This document shows, piece after piece, positions 22,405 through 30,030 of a stretch of DNA of 36,906 nt. This DNA comes from a virus: IMG/VR virus record IMGVR_UViG_3300032236_001561, positions 1 to 36,906 of that record; one strand, 5' to 3'. The translations under genes were made by a program, and so were the position numbers. The notes under the pieces are model-generated. The model was not told the origin of the DNA. It was given only the letters and a program-made list of their open reading frames with translations, and ran no database searches. Every line of letters begins with the position of its first letter. Positions within the stretch are counted from its first letter, which is position 1.

Positions 22405-22644
22405 ATGGATCAGTTTCGTCAAATCATCAGCCGAGCCGTGTTCCTGGCCAGAGACCGAGCTGGTCTTTCCCAGATTGATCTAGCGAAAGCGGTTGGCATC
22501 GACCGAAGCACGTTGAGCGACATCGAAAAGGGCGTCAGGGGCTGCTCGCTGGAAAACGCCTGCCGGATTGCCCAGGCGTGCGGAACCAAACTGACGACGC
22601 TGTTTCGAGAACTCGACGAACTGGAGTGGAACAGTGGCAAGTGA
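22405..22644 (+). CDS. XRE-type HTH regulator (79 aa)
   Basis: ATG at 22405, one base after the csrA stop. HTH_3 domain (residues about 12-66): RDRAGLSQIDLAKAVGIDRS, LSDIEKGVRGCSLENACRIA. The whole protein is one HTH domain with a short acidic tail, as in Cro-like or small control proteins. Probably regulates early or late phage transcription; unlike the two repressors it is expressed with the early operon. Confidence 0.8.
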   Translation: MDQFRQIISRAVFLARDRAGLSQIDLAKAVGIDRSTLSDIEKGVRGCSLENACRIAQACGTKLTTLFRELDELEWNSGK

Positions 22645-23008
22645 AAATGAAAAGCCTCGCGATCAATACAAGGAGTACCGCAGGCCCGGCGAACTCCTCG
22701 CCAGCGAAGTAGCCCGAACGATCGGCGTGAGTATCACGACGATTCAGAAATGGACCAGGCTTGGCTACATCAAAGCGCGGGCGGTTCAGGTTAAGGGCCG
22801 TCCCAATGGCGTTAATTTCTACACGCACGAAGACGTTAAAGCCGCGCTGAAACTCAGGGAGGGCGACAAGATCAAATACTCAAGCAAGCCACCGTCCGAG
22901 TGGGGCAGGATCTACGCGCTCAAGCACCACCCAGGACCAACAAACGAAGCGATTGACTATTACCGTCGCGAGTGGAAAGCGCTCGCCAGACACAGGATCA
23001 CGGCATGA
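22634..23008 (+). CDS. MerR-like HTH protein (124 aa)
   Basis: GTG at 22634 after GGAG at 22623; it overlaps the XRE gene by 11 bases. Residues about 18-60 (LLASEVARTIGVSITTIQKW, TRLGYIKARAVQVKGRPN) match a MerR/excisionase-type winged HTH, followed by a basic helical C-terminus. A DNA-binding regulator or terminase-like accessory is possible. Its stop overlaps the resolvase start (ATGA). Confidence 0.65.
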   Translation: MASENEKPRDQYKEYRRPGELLASEVARTIGVSITTIQKWTRLGYIKARAVQVKGRPNGVNFYTHEDVKAALKLREGDKIKYSSKPPSEWGRIYALKHHPGPTNEAIDYYRREWKALARHRITA

Positions 23009-23526
23009 GCAAGGAACAGATCGTCGTCGGCATCGACCCCGGCAAGAACGGCGCTATTGCAATTCTCCCGGCCAAGGGGTTTATCCCTGACGGCCCCTGG
23101 ATGATGCCCGTAAGCACATTCGGCCAACGTGAACACGTTTGTCCTCACGGGCTGCTGAAAATCTTTGAGCACCTGAACGCGGAGTACGAAGTTCTCAACG
23201 TCGCCATCGAGAACGTCCAGCCGTGGCCCAAAGAATCCGCACTCTCAGGATTCTCGATCGGCCGTGGCCTGGGAGCTATGCTTGGCCTGTTAACCGCGCT
23301 CAGGATCTCGCACTCGATCATCCCTGTTCGCGAATGGAAAGCCGAAATCTTACGCGGCACCACGAAGGACAAAGACGCGGCGATCGCGTTCGTCAGCCAG
23401 CGTTATCCGCTGATAAACCTCACCCCGCCGCCCAAACGCAAGCCACACGACGGCATAGCCGACGCCGTTTGCCTGGCTGAGTATTCCCGGCGGCAAGTCT
23501 TTGGAGCCAAGGAGTCCGCAGCGTGA
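23005..23526 (+). CDS. RuvC-like Holliday junction resolvase (173 aa)
   Basis: Start at the ATG at 23005 overlapping the previous stop; an upstream extension is not used. RNase-H-like fold with the RuvC set: D11 in VVGIDPGKNGAIAIL, E69 in VAIENVQPWP, H148-D149 and D153 in HDGIADAVCLAEY. It cuts branched DNA, which would help recombination-dependent replication and clear junctions before packaging. Length is near that of bacterial RuvC. The product of the YqaJ/RecT pair is a plausible substrate. Confidence 0.88.
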   Translation: MSKEQIVVGIDPGKNGAIAILPAKGFIPDGPWMMPVSTFGQREHVCPHGLLKIFEHLNAEYEVLNVAIENVQPWPKESALSGFSIGRGLGAMLGLLTALRISHSIIPVREWKAEILRGTTKDKDAAIAFVSQRYPLINLTPPPKRKPHDGIADAVCLAEYSRRQVFGAKESAA

Positions 23527-23792
23527 AACGTCTCACCGTGCCCCAGGTCGCCGAGTTCCTGGGGATCTCGACCGACTCCGTTTATCAGCTCGTCGCCGAT
23601 CGCAAGATCGAGTTCTTACGCGTCGGTCCCGGCCGTGGCAAGATTCAGTTCAGGCCCGAGGCCGTGACAGACTATCTCGACCGTTGCACAATTCCGGCCA
23701 AGGCCCAAGGCGTCACGCAACCGCCGAAAGCCCGGCCGAACTGGCGGAAGGATCTCATCGCCGCCAGTACGCCTGATAATGTCAGTAACTGA
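23523..23792 (+). CDS. Excisionase candidate, MerR-like HTH (89 aa)
   Basis: GTG at 23523 overlapping the resolvase stop (GTGA). HTH_17/excisionase pattern: KRLTVPQVAEFLGISTDSVY, QLVADRKIEFLRVGPGRGKI, FRPEAVTDYLDR. Such proteins bend DNA at attachment sites and steer the integrase toward excision. It lies beside the convergently oriented integrase and is the last gene before the early terminator, so it would be made only when the early operon runs, as expected for a directionality factor. Confidence 0.75.
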   Translation: MKRLTVPQVAEFLGISTDSVYQLVADRKIEFLRVGPGRGKIQFRPEAVTDYLDRCTIPAKAQGVTQPPKARPNWRKDLIAASTPDNVSN

Positions 23793-23884
23793 TCGCACGG
23801 CGCGAGAGTGATCAGCCCACGTTCGTTTTTCCGTGTGATCCGCGTCAGCCGCATCAACTGCGCTTCACGGTTGATGAGCGGTAG

Positions 23885-23920
23885 GGGGAGCCCTGACCCT
23901 TGGGCTCCCCTTTCTTTTTT
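23885..23920 (+). terminator. Strong terminator of the rightward early operon
   Basis: A 9-bp stem (GGGGAGCCC with GGGCTCCCC), 8-base loop, and TTTCTTTTTT. It separates the early operon from the convergent integrase. It would also stop read-through from the early operon into the integrase region. Confidence 0.9.
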
Positions 23921-23921
23921 G

Positions 23922-24974
23922 TCACCGACTCAACTCGGCACGCATCAGGTCCACGGCCTGGTCCAAGTGCGAATAGATCCGGCTCGTGATCGTGCTCGAC
24001 GCGTGGCCAACGATGGCTGACACCACAGCCAGCGGCGTTCCTTTCGCGAGCAGGTCAGTTACGCACCGGTGACGAAGCGCGTAGGCCACGACGTCCGAAC
24101 CGAGGCCGGCACGCTCGCGACACCTCCGAAACGCGTGACCGATTGCATCCTTGGTCCACGGGTTACCCCGGCTGTTCACGAACAGGTGCCCGCCCGGCCG
24201 CGCCTTGATCGTCGCCTCGATGCGCGGGATCCAACCCGTCGGCAAAACGATCTGCCGCTTCTGCCCCGTTCGATGTGTACTCTTGCCCGGCAGCACGATC
24301 GAGCCAGAACCCGGCCGATAGTCTCCAGCACGTGCCCGAGCTGCCTCACCAGGCCGGCAGCCCGTGGCCAGGATAAACTCGTACAGTTCGCGGAGTTCCG
24401 AGATCTTAATCTCCGCCGCGAATCGTTCGAGATCGGCTGTTGAAGGGATCGACTCCCGACTGATCGACCGACGCGGCAATCTCAGGGGGTCCAGGGGGTT
24501 TGAATGGATGAGCCCCTCACGTTGAGCCCACCGGAACGCGAGCTTGATCGTCGCGGTTGCGTCGTGCTTCCTGGTCTGGCCCCAGCCCTGGCTCTCGACC
24601 CAAGCGCGAACCGCCGCCGGCCGGAGCTTGGCAACTGGCGTGTCTCCCAGCTCGTCAGGCAGGGACTTGAGCCGGTCGGAGTACGACCGCCAGGTGATCT
24701 CCGCCAGGTCGCCAGACTTGACCCGAGCTTTCTGGTGGTCGAGCCACTGGGCCACGACCTGACCGGTTAGCAACCCGGACGCTTCGACCGCCTCAGAGCC
24801 CGCCCTGGACGTCGCCAGCGGCTCAGCCTCATATCCGGCCGACAGACGGGCGAACTCCGCCTGGGCGTCACGCTGGGTGCCTTCCGGCCCCGTTAGACGA
24901 ACCTTCCGTCCCCGGACGTGCGCGTACCACGATCCTCGATCGCCCCGTCTCCAGGGCTTGCCGTACTGGCCCAT
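23922..24974 (-). CDS. int: Tyrosine recombinase integrase (350 aa)
   Basis: ATG at 24972-24974 with AAAAGGG upstream. Core-binding domain at residues about 68-165 and catalytic domain at 175-345: R207 in TGCRPGEA, K231/K239 region, YALRH (Y298, R301; the usual first His of HxxR is Tyr here), H324 in IVGHAS and nucleophile Y334 in RIYSHL. The N-terminal 60 residues could form an arm-binding domain. Arm repeats and a tRNA fragment lie just upstream, giving a complete integration module. The Tyr in place of His is a tolerated variant in some families; activity is likely but not proven. Confidence 0.93.
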   Translation of the reverse strand: MGQYGKPWRRGDRGSWYAHVRGRKVRLTGPEGTQRDAQAEFARLSAGYEAEPLATSRAGSEAVEASGLLTGQVVAQWLDHQKARVKSGDLAEITWRSYSDRLKSLPDELGDTPVAKLRPAAVRAWVESQGWGQTRKHDATATIKLAFRWAQREGLIHSNPLDPLRLPRRSISRESIPSTADLERFAAEIKISELRELYEFILATGCRPGEAARARAGDYRPGSGSIVLPGKSTHRTGQKRQIVLPTGWIPRIEATIKARPGGHLFVNSRGNPWTKDAIGHAFRRCRERAGLGSDVVAYALRHRCVTDLLAKGTPLAVVSAIVGHASSTITSRIYSHLDQAVDLMRAELSR

Positions 24975-25010
24975 GTGTATACCGACCCTTTTCTGTTCCG
25001 GAACCGTTGC

Positions 25011-25248
25011 GGAACCATTCCGGAACCATCGACCGACGCTGAACGCTTCCGCGTTCGCAAACGCCTTATTTTTAGTGGAGCGGAAGGGGATCGAACCCTC
25101 AACCTCAGCATTGCGAACGCGACGAACAAGACCGCGTGATTTACGGAAATCACTGGAAAACAGGCTTGCAACTCACTTGTACGCTATCGGCTAAAGTTGC
25201 GAAAGTCGGGTTCTTTCGGGTTATTCAGGAACCATTCCGGAACCATCG
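25011..25248. other. attP region with integrase arm repeats
   Basis: A 21-bp direct repeat (ending GGAACCATCG) occurs at 25011-25031 and 25228-25248, on both sides of the tRNA-like core. Each is built of two related GGAACC units; a further CGGAACCGTTG lies at 24999-25009. A separate inverted pair (CGCGTTCGCAA at 25050-25060 and its complement at 25111-25121) brackets the core. No gene lies between 24975 and 25321. Confidence 0.75.
25076..25117 (-). other. attP core: 3' half of a tRNA-Ala(CGC) gene
   Basis: On the minus strand the sequence runs from the anticodon loop TTCGCAA (anticodon CGC) through TGCTG, the variable loop AGGTT, a T-arm (GAGGG TTCGATC CCCTT) and CCGCTCC plus A. Position 70 is T and position 73 is A, as in tRNA-Ala with its G3-U70 pair. 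No matching 5' half (GGAGCGG) is present, so it is not a working tRNA. It is the kind of segment that restores a host tRNA gene on integration. Confidence 0.75.
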
Positions 25249-25321
25249 GAAACGCCGAATAAGTGTACAGGTACGCTCGTCAAGTGTGGTACTAATCTGG
25301 GTGACTCCTGGAGACCACGCC

Positions 25322-25879
25322 ATGGTTCGCCGACTCAACGACCAGCAACGCGAACTCGTCACGAAGCACCTGGACTTTGCACTCTGGGTCTCCCGGTCCA
25401 CCGTGGCCCGGTTCCCGAACGAGGTCGAAGAGATCCACGCCGTGGCCCGGCTGGAGTTGGTCGAGTCCGCCGCCCGGTTCGACCCCTCGCTCGGGTTCCG
25501 ATTCACGACCTACGCGGACCGCCGGATCCGCTGGAAGCTCCACGAATGGGTCACGACGCAGCGCCGCAACGATTCGGTCGGCCTCCGTGCCGACGATGAG
25601 AGTGACCCTCTTGGGCTCGTTCCTGATCCCGCCGCTGATCACCAGGTCGTCGACGTGATCCGGTCGCTCTGTACGCCCCGTCAGGCCGACGTTCTGGTTT
25701 TGCTGGTGGTCGAAGGGCTCTCAACCCGAGGGGCCGCCAACCGCCTGGGAGTCAGGCAGCAGACCGTCGAAGTTCTGGCCGGGCGGGCGAAGCGACGGGT
25801 CCAAGAAAAACTCGGGTTCCACCCCGAGCCGACAGACACACCCGAAAAAAATTCCGGAGGCCGACGCCGTGCCAGCTAA
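25322..25879 (+). CDS. Sigma-70 family factor at the head of the late operon (185 aa)
   Basis: Start at the ATG at 25322 with GGAG upstream; a longer in-frame extension to 25136 crosses attP and is unlikely. Region 2 signature at residues about 45-75: ESAARFDPSLGFRFTTYADR, RIRWKLHEW. Region 4 HTH at about 125-160 (LSTRGAANRLGVRQQTVEVL). The factor probably redirects host RNA polymerase to phage late genes, which start downstream. No region 1 or 3 is clear. A consensus promoter upstream is not obvious. The next gene overlaps by 11 bases. Confidence 0.85.
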   Translation: MVRRLNDQQRELVTKHLDFALWVSRSTVARFPNEVEEIHAVARLELVESAARFDPSLGFRFTTYADRRIRWKLHEWVTTQRRNDSVGLRADDESDPLGLVPDPAADHQVVDVIRSLCTPRQADVLVLLVVEGLSTRGAANRLGVRQQTVEVLAGRAKRRVQEKLGFHPEPTDTPEKNSGGRRRAS

Positions 25880-26234
25880 CCAGTACACGCCGTTCCGCGC
25901 AGACTTCCCCGGGTTCGCCCTGCTCGACGCCCTGGCCGTGATCAAGGACCAGGCCGCGAACACCCCGGCCGGGCGGGTCCAGCTGGCCCACTCGGCTTAC
26001 GAGCTGCTCGGCTGGGGTGCTCACGCCACCCTGGAGGCGAGCGAGAAGGGTCACTTCTTCGGTGAATCCCCCGCCCCGCTCACGGACGATGAGGCGTTGT
26101 CCCTTCTGGAACAGGCCAACGAACCGCCTGACGGCATGAAGGCCGCGTTCTGCCCGATCACTCCTGGCACCGCCTTGAAGCTCGCCGGGTGGCTGCTCAA
26201 GGCGGCGGAGATCATCTTGCCGGTGCTCCTGTGA
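25869..26234 (+). CDS. Hypothetical late protein with hydrophobic C-terminus (121 aa)
   Basis: GTG at 25869 with GGAGG before it. Acidic N-terminal helices, then a C-terminal hydrophobic or amphipathic helix (residues about 100-121, ALKLAGWLLKAAEIILPVLL). A tail-anchored membrane association is possible. Being next to membrane and peptidase genes suggests a lysis or envelope role, possibly holin-like; nothing specific confirms it. GTGA overlap with the next gene. Confidence 0.6.
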   Translation: MPANQYTPFRADFPGFALLDALAVIKDQAANTPAGRVQLAHSAYELLGWGAHATLEASEKGHFFGESPAPLTDDEALSLLEQANEPPDGMKAAFCPITPGTALKLAGWLLKAAEIILPVLL

Positions 26235-26554
26235 GCCTGTCGTACTACGTGCTCGCAGGGATCGCCGGCCTTGCCGTGACGATCCTTTTTCTGGACTTGC
26301 TCGACCCCGCAAAGAACGCCACCACCTACGAGGCACCGATGACCGTTAGCCAAAAGCTCACCGAACTGACAGCGGCCGTCAACAACGTGACCGCCACCGT
26401 TCAGGCTCAGTCCGCTCAGATCGTGGACCTGAAGGCCCAGATTCAAGCCGCGCAGGCCGACAAGGCTCAAGCCGAGGCCGACGTCGCCACGATCCAGGCC
26501 CAGATCGACGCGCTCAACGCCCTGGCCGTTCCGGTCGCCCCTCCTGCTCAGTGA
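26231..26554 (+). CDS. Membrane-anchored coiled-coil protein (107 aa)
   Basis: GTG at 26231 within the previous stop (GTGA). Residues about 2-22 (SLSYYVLAGIAGLAVTILFL) form one transmembrane segment. Residues about 45-95 form a long coiled coil (VNNVTATVQAQSAQIVDLKA, QAEADVATIQAQID). An N-terminal anchor with a periplasmic coiled coil resembles spanin- or holin-associated proteins. Part of the presumed lysis cassette. Confidence 0.6.
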   Translation: MSLSYYVLAGIAGLAVTILFLDLLDPAKNATTYEAPMTVSQKLTELTAAVNNVTATVQAQSAQIVDLKAQIQAAQADKAQAEADVATIQAQIDALNALAVPVAPPAQ

Positions 26555-27063
26555 GGCCCGCCGTGCTTCTCGCTCTTCTGCTCACGCTCGCTCTCGACAT
26601 TCCCCACGTTCAGGTAATCGACCTGGACGGCGGGGAACCTCGCCATCTGGTTGTCGTGATCGACGGCGAGCCGTACAAGATCGTCTCGATCCCGGCGGGC
26701 TCAGGGCCAAGTCCAATCCCTGGACCTGGTCCCGTTCCGCCGCCAGCTCCGCCAGTTCCGCCGCCGAGCCCTATCGACGGTACGCTCTGGGTCACGTACA
26801 TCGTGCCCGACGCGCCCAGCGTGGCCGACGCTGCCGTTACCTCTCACGCCCCGCTCAGAGCCAGGATCGACGGCAAGTCGGTCTCGTGGCGACTCCAATC
26901 GGCCAGTGATGCCGAGATCACCCGGCGGCACTTTGAAGAGCACGCCAAGGCCGCGCCTATTGCCGTATTTCAGGACGCGAGCGGCAAAGTGTTAAAGACC
27001 GTGAAGGGCAACGACCCGGCCGCGATCCTGGACACGATCCGCGCGTACAAAGGGGGCAACTGA
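26551..27063 (+). CDS. Secreted Pro-rich protein (170 aa)
   Basis: GTG at 26551 inside the previous stop. Residues 1-16 (MRPAVLLALLLTLALD) look like a cleavable signal peptide or short anchor. A Pro/Gly-rich linker (residues about 50-75) leads to a mixed domain of about 90 residues (DAEITRRHFEEHAKAAPIAV). Probably exported to the envelope. It overlaps the peptidase start (TGATG), so the two may act together. A spanin-type or inhibitor role is open. Confidence 0.65.
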   Translation: MRPAVLLALLLTLALDIPHVQVIDLDGGEPRHLVVVIDGEPYKIVSIPAGSGPSPIPGPGPVPPPAPPVPPPSPIDGTLWVTYIVPDAPSVADAAVTSHAPLRARIDGKSVSWRLQSASDAEITRRHFEEHAKAAPIAVFQDASGKVLKTVKGNDPAAILDTIRAYKGGN

Positions 27064-27884
27064 TGCAGCCTCAATTTCCGCTCCCCTTCCACAAAGACAC
27101 CACCGGCCATTATCGCCCGCTCGGCCTGGTTCCGCCGCTCATGGGCTCGATGCCGCCTGTTTGCGAGTTCGCGGTCCCGGTCATCCCGGAATCTCAGTGG
27201 CAAGAGTTCGACCTGACGACCGAGCCAGGGTTCCCGCTGGTGGTGAAAGACCAGAACGGCAAGGGGGCCTGTAACGGCCACGCCACGGCTACGGCCATGG
27301 AACTGTCGCGCTGGCTGCACGGTCAGCCGCACGTGCCGTTGAGCGGCTGGTTCCCCTACGCCATCCTTTGCGGCGGCTGGGATCGTGGCTCAAGCATCGG
27401 TGAAGCTCTGGCGCTGATTCAGAAGACCGGGCTGGCTCCGGAGTCACAAGTCCAGTACGGCACGATCAACCCGACCAGGCTCTCTAAGGACGCCTACGAT
27501 GTCGCCACGAATTACAAGGCGGAGGTCGGTATTCCGCTTGATTCGTGGGAAGAGATCATGTCGGCCGTCCAACTGCGCACGGGCGGCGTGAATGTGTCGA
27601 TCCGCTGCCCAAATCTCCAGCCGTGGGGCACGGACTCCAGCGGATCACTCCCGGTCATTCCCGGCCAAGGGAACCACGCGATCTGTATTGGCCTGGGAGC
27701 GCGAAAAGGTCCGCGCGGCTGGGAAATCAAATGGCAAAACTCATGGACGGACAAGTGGGGCCAGAACGGCTACGCCTGGTACAGCCAAGGACACTGGGAG
27801 AAACAGAACGGCCGTGAAGCGTGGGTGATCCGCACGCCGATTGAAAACCCAAGAGATGACTCCAACCCGCCCGTCGGGGCGTAG
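27063..27884 (+). CDS. Papain-fold (C1-like) cysteine peptidase (273 aa)
   Basis: Catalytic layout of papain: Q64 (VKDQNGKGAC) six residues before C70, H205 (GQGNHAICIGLG) and N226 (KWQNSWTDKWGQNGYAW, equal to the NSWGxxWGxxGY box). Spacing and motifs match family C1. No signal peptide and no clear inhibitory propeptide are seen, so it would be made in the cytosol in mature form. It sits among membrane and secreted proteins before the terminase genes, where an endolysin is expected, and no lysozyme or amidase was found elsewhere. It may cut envelope protein or peptide cross-links at lysis, or act on phage or host proteins. Confidence 0.85.
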   Translation: MQPQFPLPFHKDTTGHYRPLGLVPPLMGSMPPVCEFAVPVIPESQWQEFDLTTEPGFPLVVKDQNGKGACNGHATATAMELSRWLHGQPHVPLSGWFPYAILCGGWDRGSSIGEALALIQKTGLAPESQVQYGTINPTRLSKDAYDVATNYKAEVGIPLDSWEEIMSAVQLRTGGVNVSIRCPNLQPWGTDSSGSLPVIPGQGNHAICIGLGARKGPRGWEIKWQNSWTDKWGQNGYAWYSQGHWEKQNGREAWVIRTPIENPRDDSNPPVGA

Positions 27885-27895
27885 AAACACCACCC

Positions 27896-28177
27896 GTGAC
27901 AATTGAGCAACTGGTCGGAGTGTTGGCGTCAAACGGGCTAAGTGTCGCGCTTGTGGTGTTCTGGGCCTGGAAAGCAGCCGATAGAGAAAACCTTCTGAAC
28001 GAGCGAATTCAAAGACTGGAAGAGACTGTTAGCGGGTCGCTCCAAACGCAACTCAAGGAATCGACGCTCGCGATCCTCAAAGTTACAGAAGCCCTAGGTC
28101 GTCATGAAGACGTTGTCGAAGAGGTGTTAACGGAACTTCGTGCAACGCGAGCAAGCAATGAGCGAAACGCCCGATGA
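27896..28177 (+). CDS. Holin/spanin-like membrane protein with coiled coil (93 aa)
   Basis: GTG at 27896. A hydrophobic segment (residues about 5-26, LVGVLASNGLSVALVVFWAW) is followed by a charged coiled coil (NERIQRLEETVSGSLQTQLK). Small, one pass, and next to the peptidase, so a holin or spanin role is plausible. The second such protein in the cassette is at 26231. It overlaps the small terminase start by 20 bases. Confidence 0.6.
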   Translation: MTIEQLVGVLASNGLSVALVVFWAWKAADRENLLNERIQRLEETVSGSLQTQLKESTLAILKVTEALGRHEDVVEEVLTELRATRASNERNAR

Positions 28178-28508
28178 AAAAGATGGTTCGCTGAGTCCAC
28201 GGAAGGACCAGCGGGTCATTCAACGGGCACTCAAAGAGCGTTGGCCGATCCCGGAAAGCATCCGGGCAAAGTTGCTCCAGAAAGCCGTCGACCTGGTCGA
28301 CGAAGAGACTGAGATCGGAGCCAAGTATGCCGGCAAGCCGCGCGTGATACTGGCGGCCCTGAAGACGATTCAGGGTTTTGACCGCTTGAGCCTGGACGAA
28401 CGCCGGCTAGAGATCCTGGAAGCGGCCAAGAAGGAGACGGTGGACGAGATCACCGTCGACGTGATCGCACAGGCGAAAGCGATCCGGGAGAAACGCCGTG
28501 GCGTCTGA
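28158..28508 (+). CDS. Terminase small subunit candidate (116 aa)
   Basis: Start chosen at the ATG at 28158; a longer frame starts at 28140. Helical and charged (RVIQRALKERWPIPESIRAK, VDEITVDVIAQAKAIREKRR). Size, helix content and the position just before TerL fit a small terminase subunit, which picks the packaging site. No clear HTH is seen, so the call is mainly by context. It overlaps TerL by 11 bases. Confidence 0.6.
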   Translation: MSETPDEKDGSLSPRKDQRVIQRALKERWPIPESIRAKLLQKAVDLVDEETEIGAKYAGKPRVILAALKTIQGFDRLSLDERRLEILEAAKKETVDEITVDVIAQAKAIREKRRGV

Positions 28509-29991
28509 CCTGGCCGAACTCCTGGCCGACTGTTACGACGATCCTGGGCTGTTCCATGAGGCGATTTTGGGCCGGTCGCCACTGCACGCAAAACAGGAAG
28601 CGATCGCCCGGAGCGTACAGACAACGCCGATCACCGTCGTTCCGGCGGCTCACGCGGTCGGCAAGAGCTGGGTCGCGGCGACGATCGCGCTCCACTGGAT
28701 TGTGACCAGGCCCGGCGCGAAGATCGTCACGACGTCAGTGTCGAACAACCAGCTCGTGAACGTGCTCTGGTCGAGTATCAAGGCGGCTCACCGGTCAGCA
28801 CGAATCAAGCTCCCCGGCCGCGCGTCCGAGGGGTACGCGATTCCGCAGAGGCTCGATATGGGGCCGGACTGGTTCGCGGTGGGATGGAGCGCGAAACGGT
28901 CGGAGTCGTTCGCGGGCGTCCACGGTGAGGACGTGCTGGTGATCGTCGACGAGGCGAGCGGCGTCGACCAGGCCATCTTCGACGCGATCGAGTCGCTCGG
29001 TTACACCCGGCTCCTCGTGCTCGGGAATCCGATCCGCGCCACCGGTCACTTCCGGGCGTTGTACGATCAGGCCCGGGCCGGCCAACCTGGGTACGCAAGC
29101 CACCACCTCACCGCGTTCGACTCGCCTTATGCAGACCTGACGGACGAGGAGGTCCGCGAGCGAGGCTTGCCGTTTGGGCTCACGACGAAGACCTGGATTG
29201 AGCGCGTTCGACGGCTCTACGGTGAATCGTCGCTGTACTGGCTCACCCGCGTTCTGGCGAAGTTCCCCGAAGAGGATCACGACCAGCTTATTCCAGACGC
29301 CTGGGTCGACCGGGCTTACCTGGCTCCTCGGGGACGCGAGTTCCCGGGCCTTCGCGGCTTAGCCGTCGATATCTCCAAGGGCACCGGCCGCGATAGGTCG
29401 GTTCTGATCGTGGGTGACGACCTGGGTCTTATCGATCTAGAAGCCAGTAACACGATATCGCTCCCGGCCGTGGCTAACTTGGTGGCTCAGAAGTGTGCCC
29501 GGTTCGGCATCCCACAGGACCGGATTGTCTATGACGCGGGCGGCTGGGCTGGCTCAGACTTTGGCCGGTACCTGGAGGCCGTGGGCATCACCGAAGCCAT
29601 CCCCTACCACGGCTCCGGCAAGGGCGGGAAGTGGTACGCGAACCGCCGCTCGAAATGCGCCTGGATCCTCCGCCGGCGGCTCGATCCTGATCGTCAGATT
29701 CTCGTGGAGCCGATCCCTAACCCGACCGGCGACGTGTACCCGGCCATTGCCCGGAGCAAGCCAGACAAACCCGTGGAGACGAGCCGCATTCAACCGCCGT
29801 ACTCGATCCCCGCTCACGTGGTCGGTTCTCACTGGGGAGACTTGCGGGAGGAGCTGCTGGCGCTCAAGTACAGCCACACCGAAGCGAAGATCGCACTCGA
29901 ACCCAAGGCCGACCTGGTTGAGCGGCTGGGACGGTCTCCAGACATCGCGGACACGATGATCATGTTAGTGTCGCTCTGGCCGGATCTTTGA
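28498..29991 (+). CDS. terL: Terminase large subunit (497 aa)
   Basis: GTG at 28498. ATPase: Walker A AAHAVGKSW (A51-W58), Walker B VLVIVDEAS (146-154, D151/E152) and a coupling motif LGNPIRATGHF. C-terminal RNase-H-like nuclease: D291 (LAVDISKGTGRDRS), D346 (YDAGGWAG) and the late PDIADTMIM segment. It pumps DNA into the prohead and cuts it. The circular permutation of the assembled genome is compatible with headful packaging, but that is not proven. Confidence 0.9.
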   Translation: MASDLAELLADCYDDPGLFHEAILGRSPLHAKQEAIARSVQTTPITVVPAAHAVGKSWVAATIALHWIVTRPGAKIVTTSVSNNQLVNVLWSSIKAAHRSARIKLPGRASEGYAIPQRLDMGPDWFAVGWSAKRSESFAGVHGEDVLVIVDEASGVDQAIFDAIESLGYTRLLVLGNPIRATGHFRALYDQARAGQPGYASHHLTAFDSPYADLTDEEVRERGLPFGLTTKTWIERVRRLYGESSLYWLTRVLAKFPEEDHDQLIPDAWVDRAYLAPRGREFPGLRGLAVDISKGTGRDRSVLIVGDDLGLIDLEASNTISLPAVANLVAQKCARFGIPQDRIVYDAGGWAGSDFGRYLEAVGITEAIPYHGSGKGGKWYANRRSKCAWILRRRLDPDRQILVEPIPNPTGDVYPAIARSKPDKPVETSRIQPPYSIPAHVVGSHWGDLREELLALKYSHTEAKIALEPKADLVERLGRSPDIADTMIMLVSLWPDL

Positions 29992-30030
29992 TCCAAGGTG
30001 GTCAGGCGACAGGGAGGGGGGTGATCCAAG

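Noticed and set aside
25050-25121. 11-bp inverted pair around the attP core as the integrase core sites
   Set aside because: The two arms are 50 bases apart, far more than the 6-8 base overlap between core sites of tyrosine recombinases. It is noted only as structure of the attP region.
25076-25160. A complete working tRNA gene beside the integrase
   Set aside because: The 3' half is clear, but no 5' acceptor strand (GGAGCGG) or D-arm was found, and the 5' anticodon stem does not pair. It is an attP core, not a gene.
25136-25321. N-terminal extension of the sigma factor
   Set aside because: The extra 62 residues would be encoded across the attP arm repeat and lack any sigma pattern; the ATG at 25322 with a ribosome-binding site starts the conserved part.
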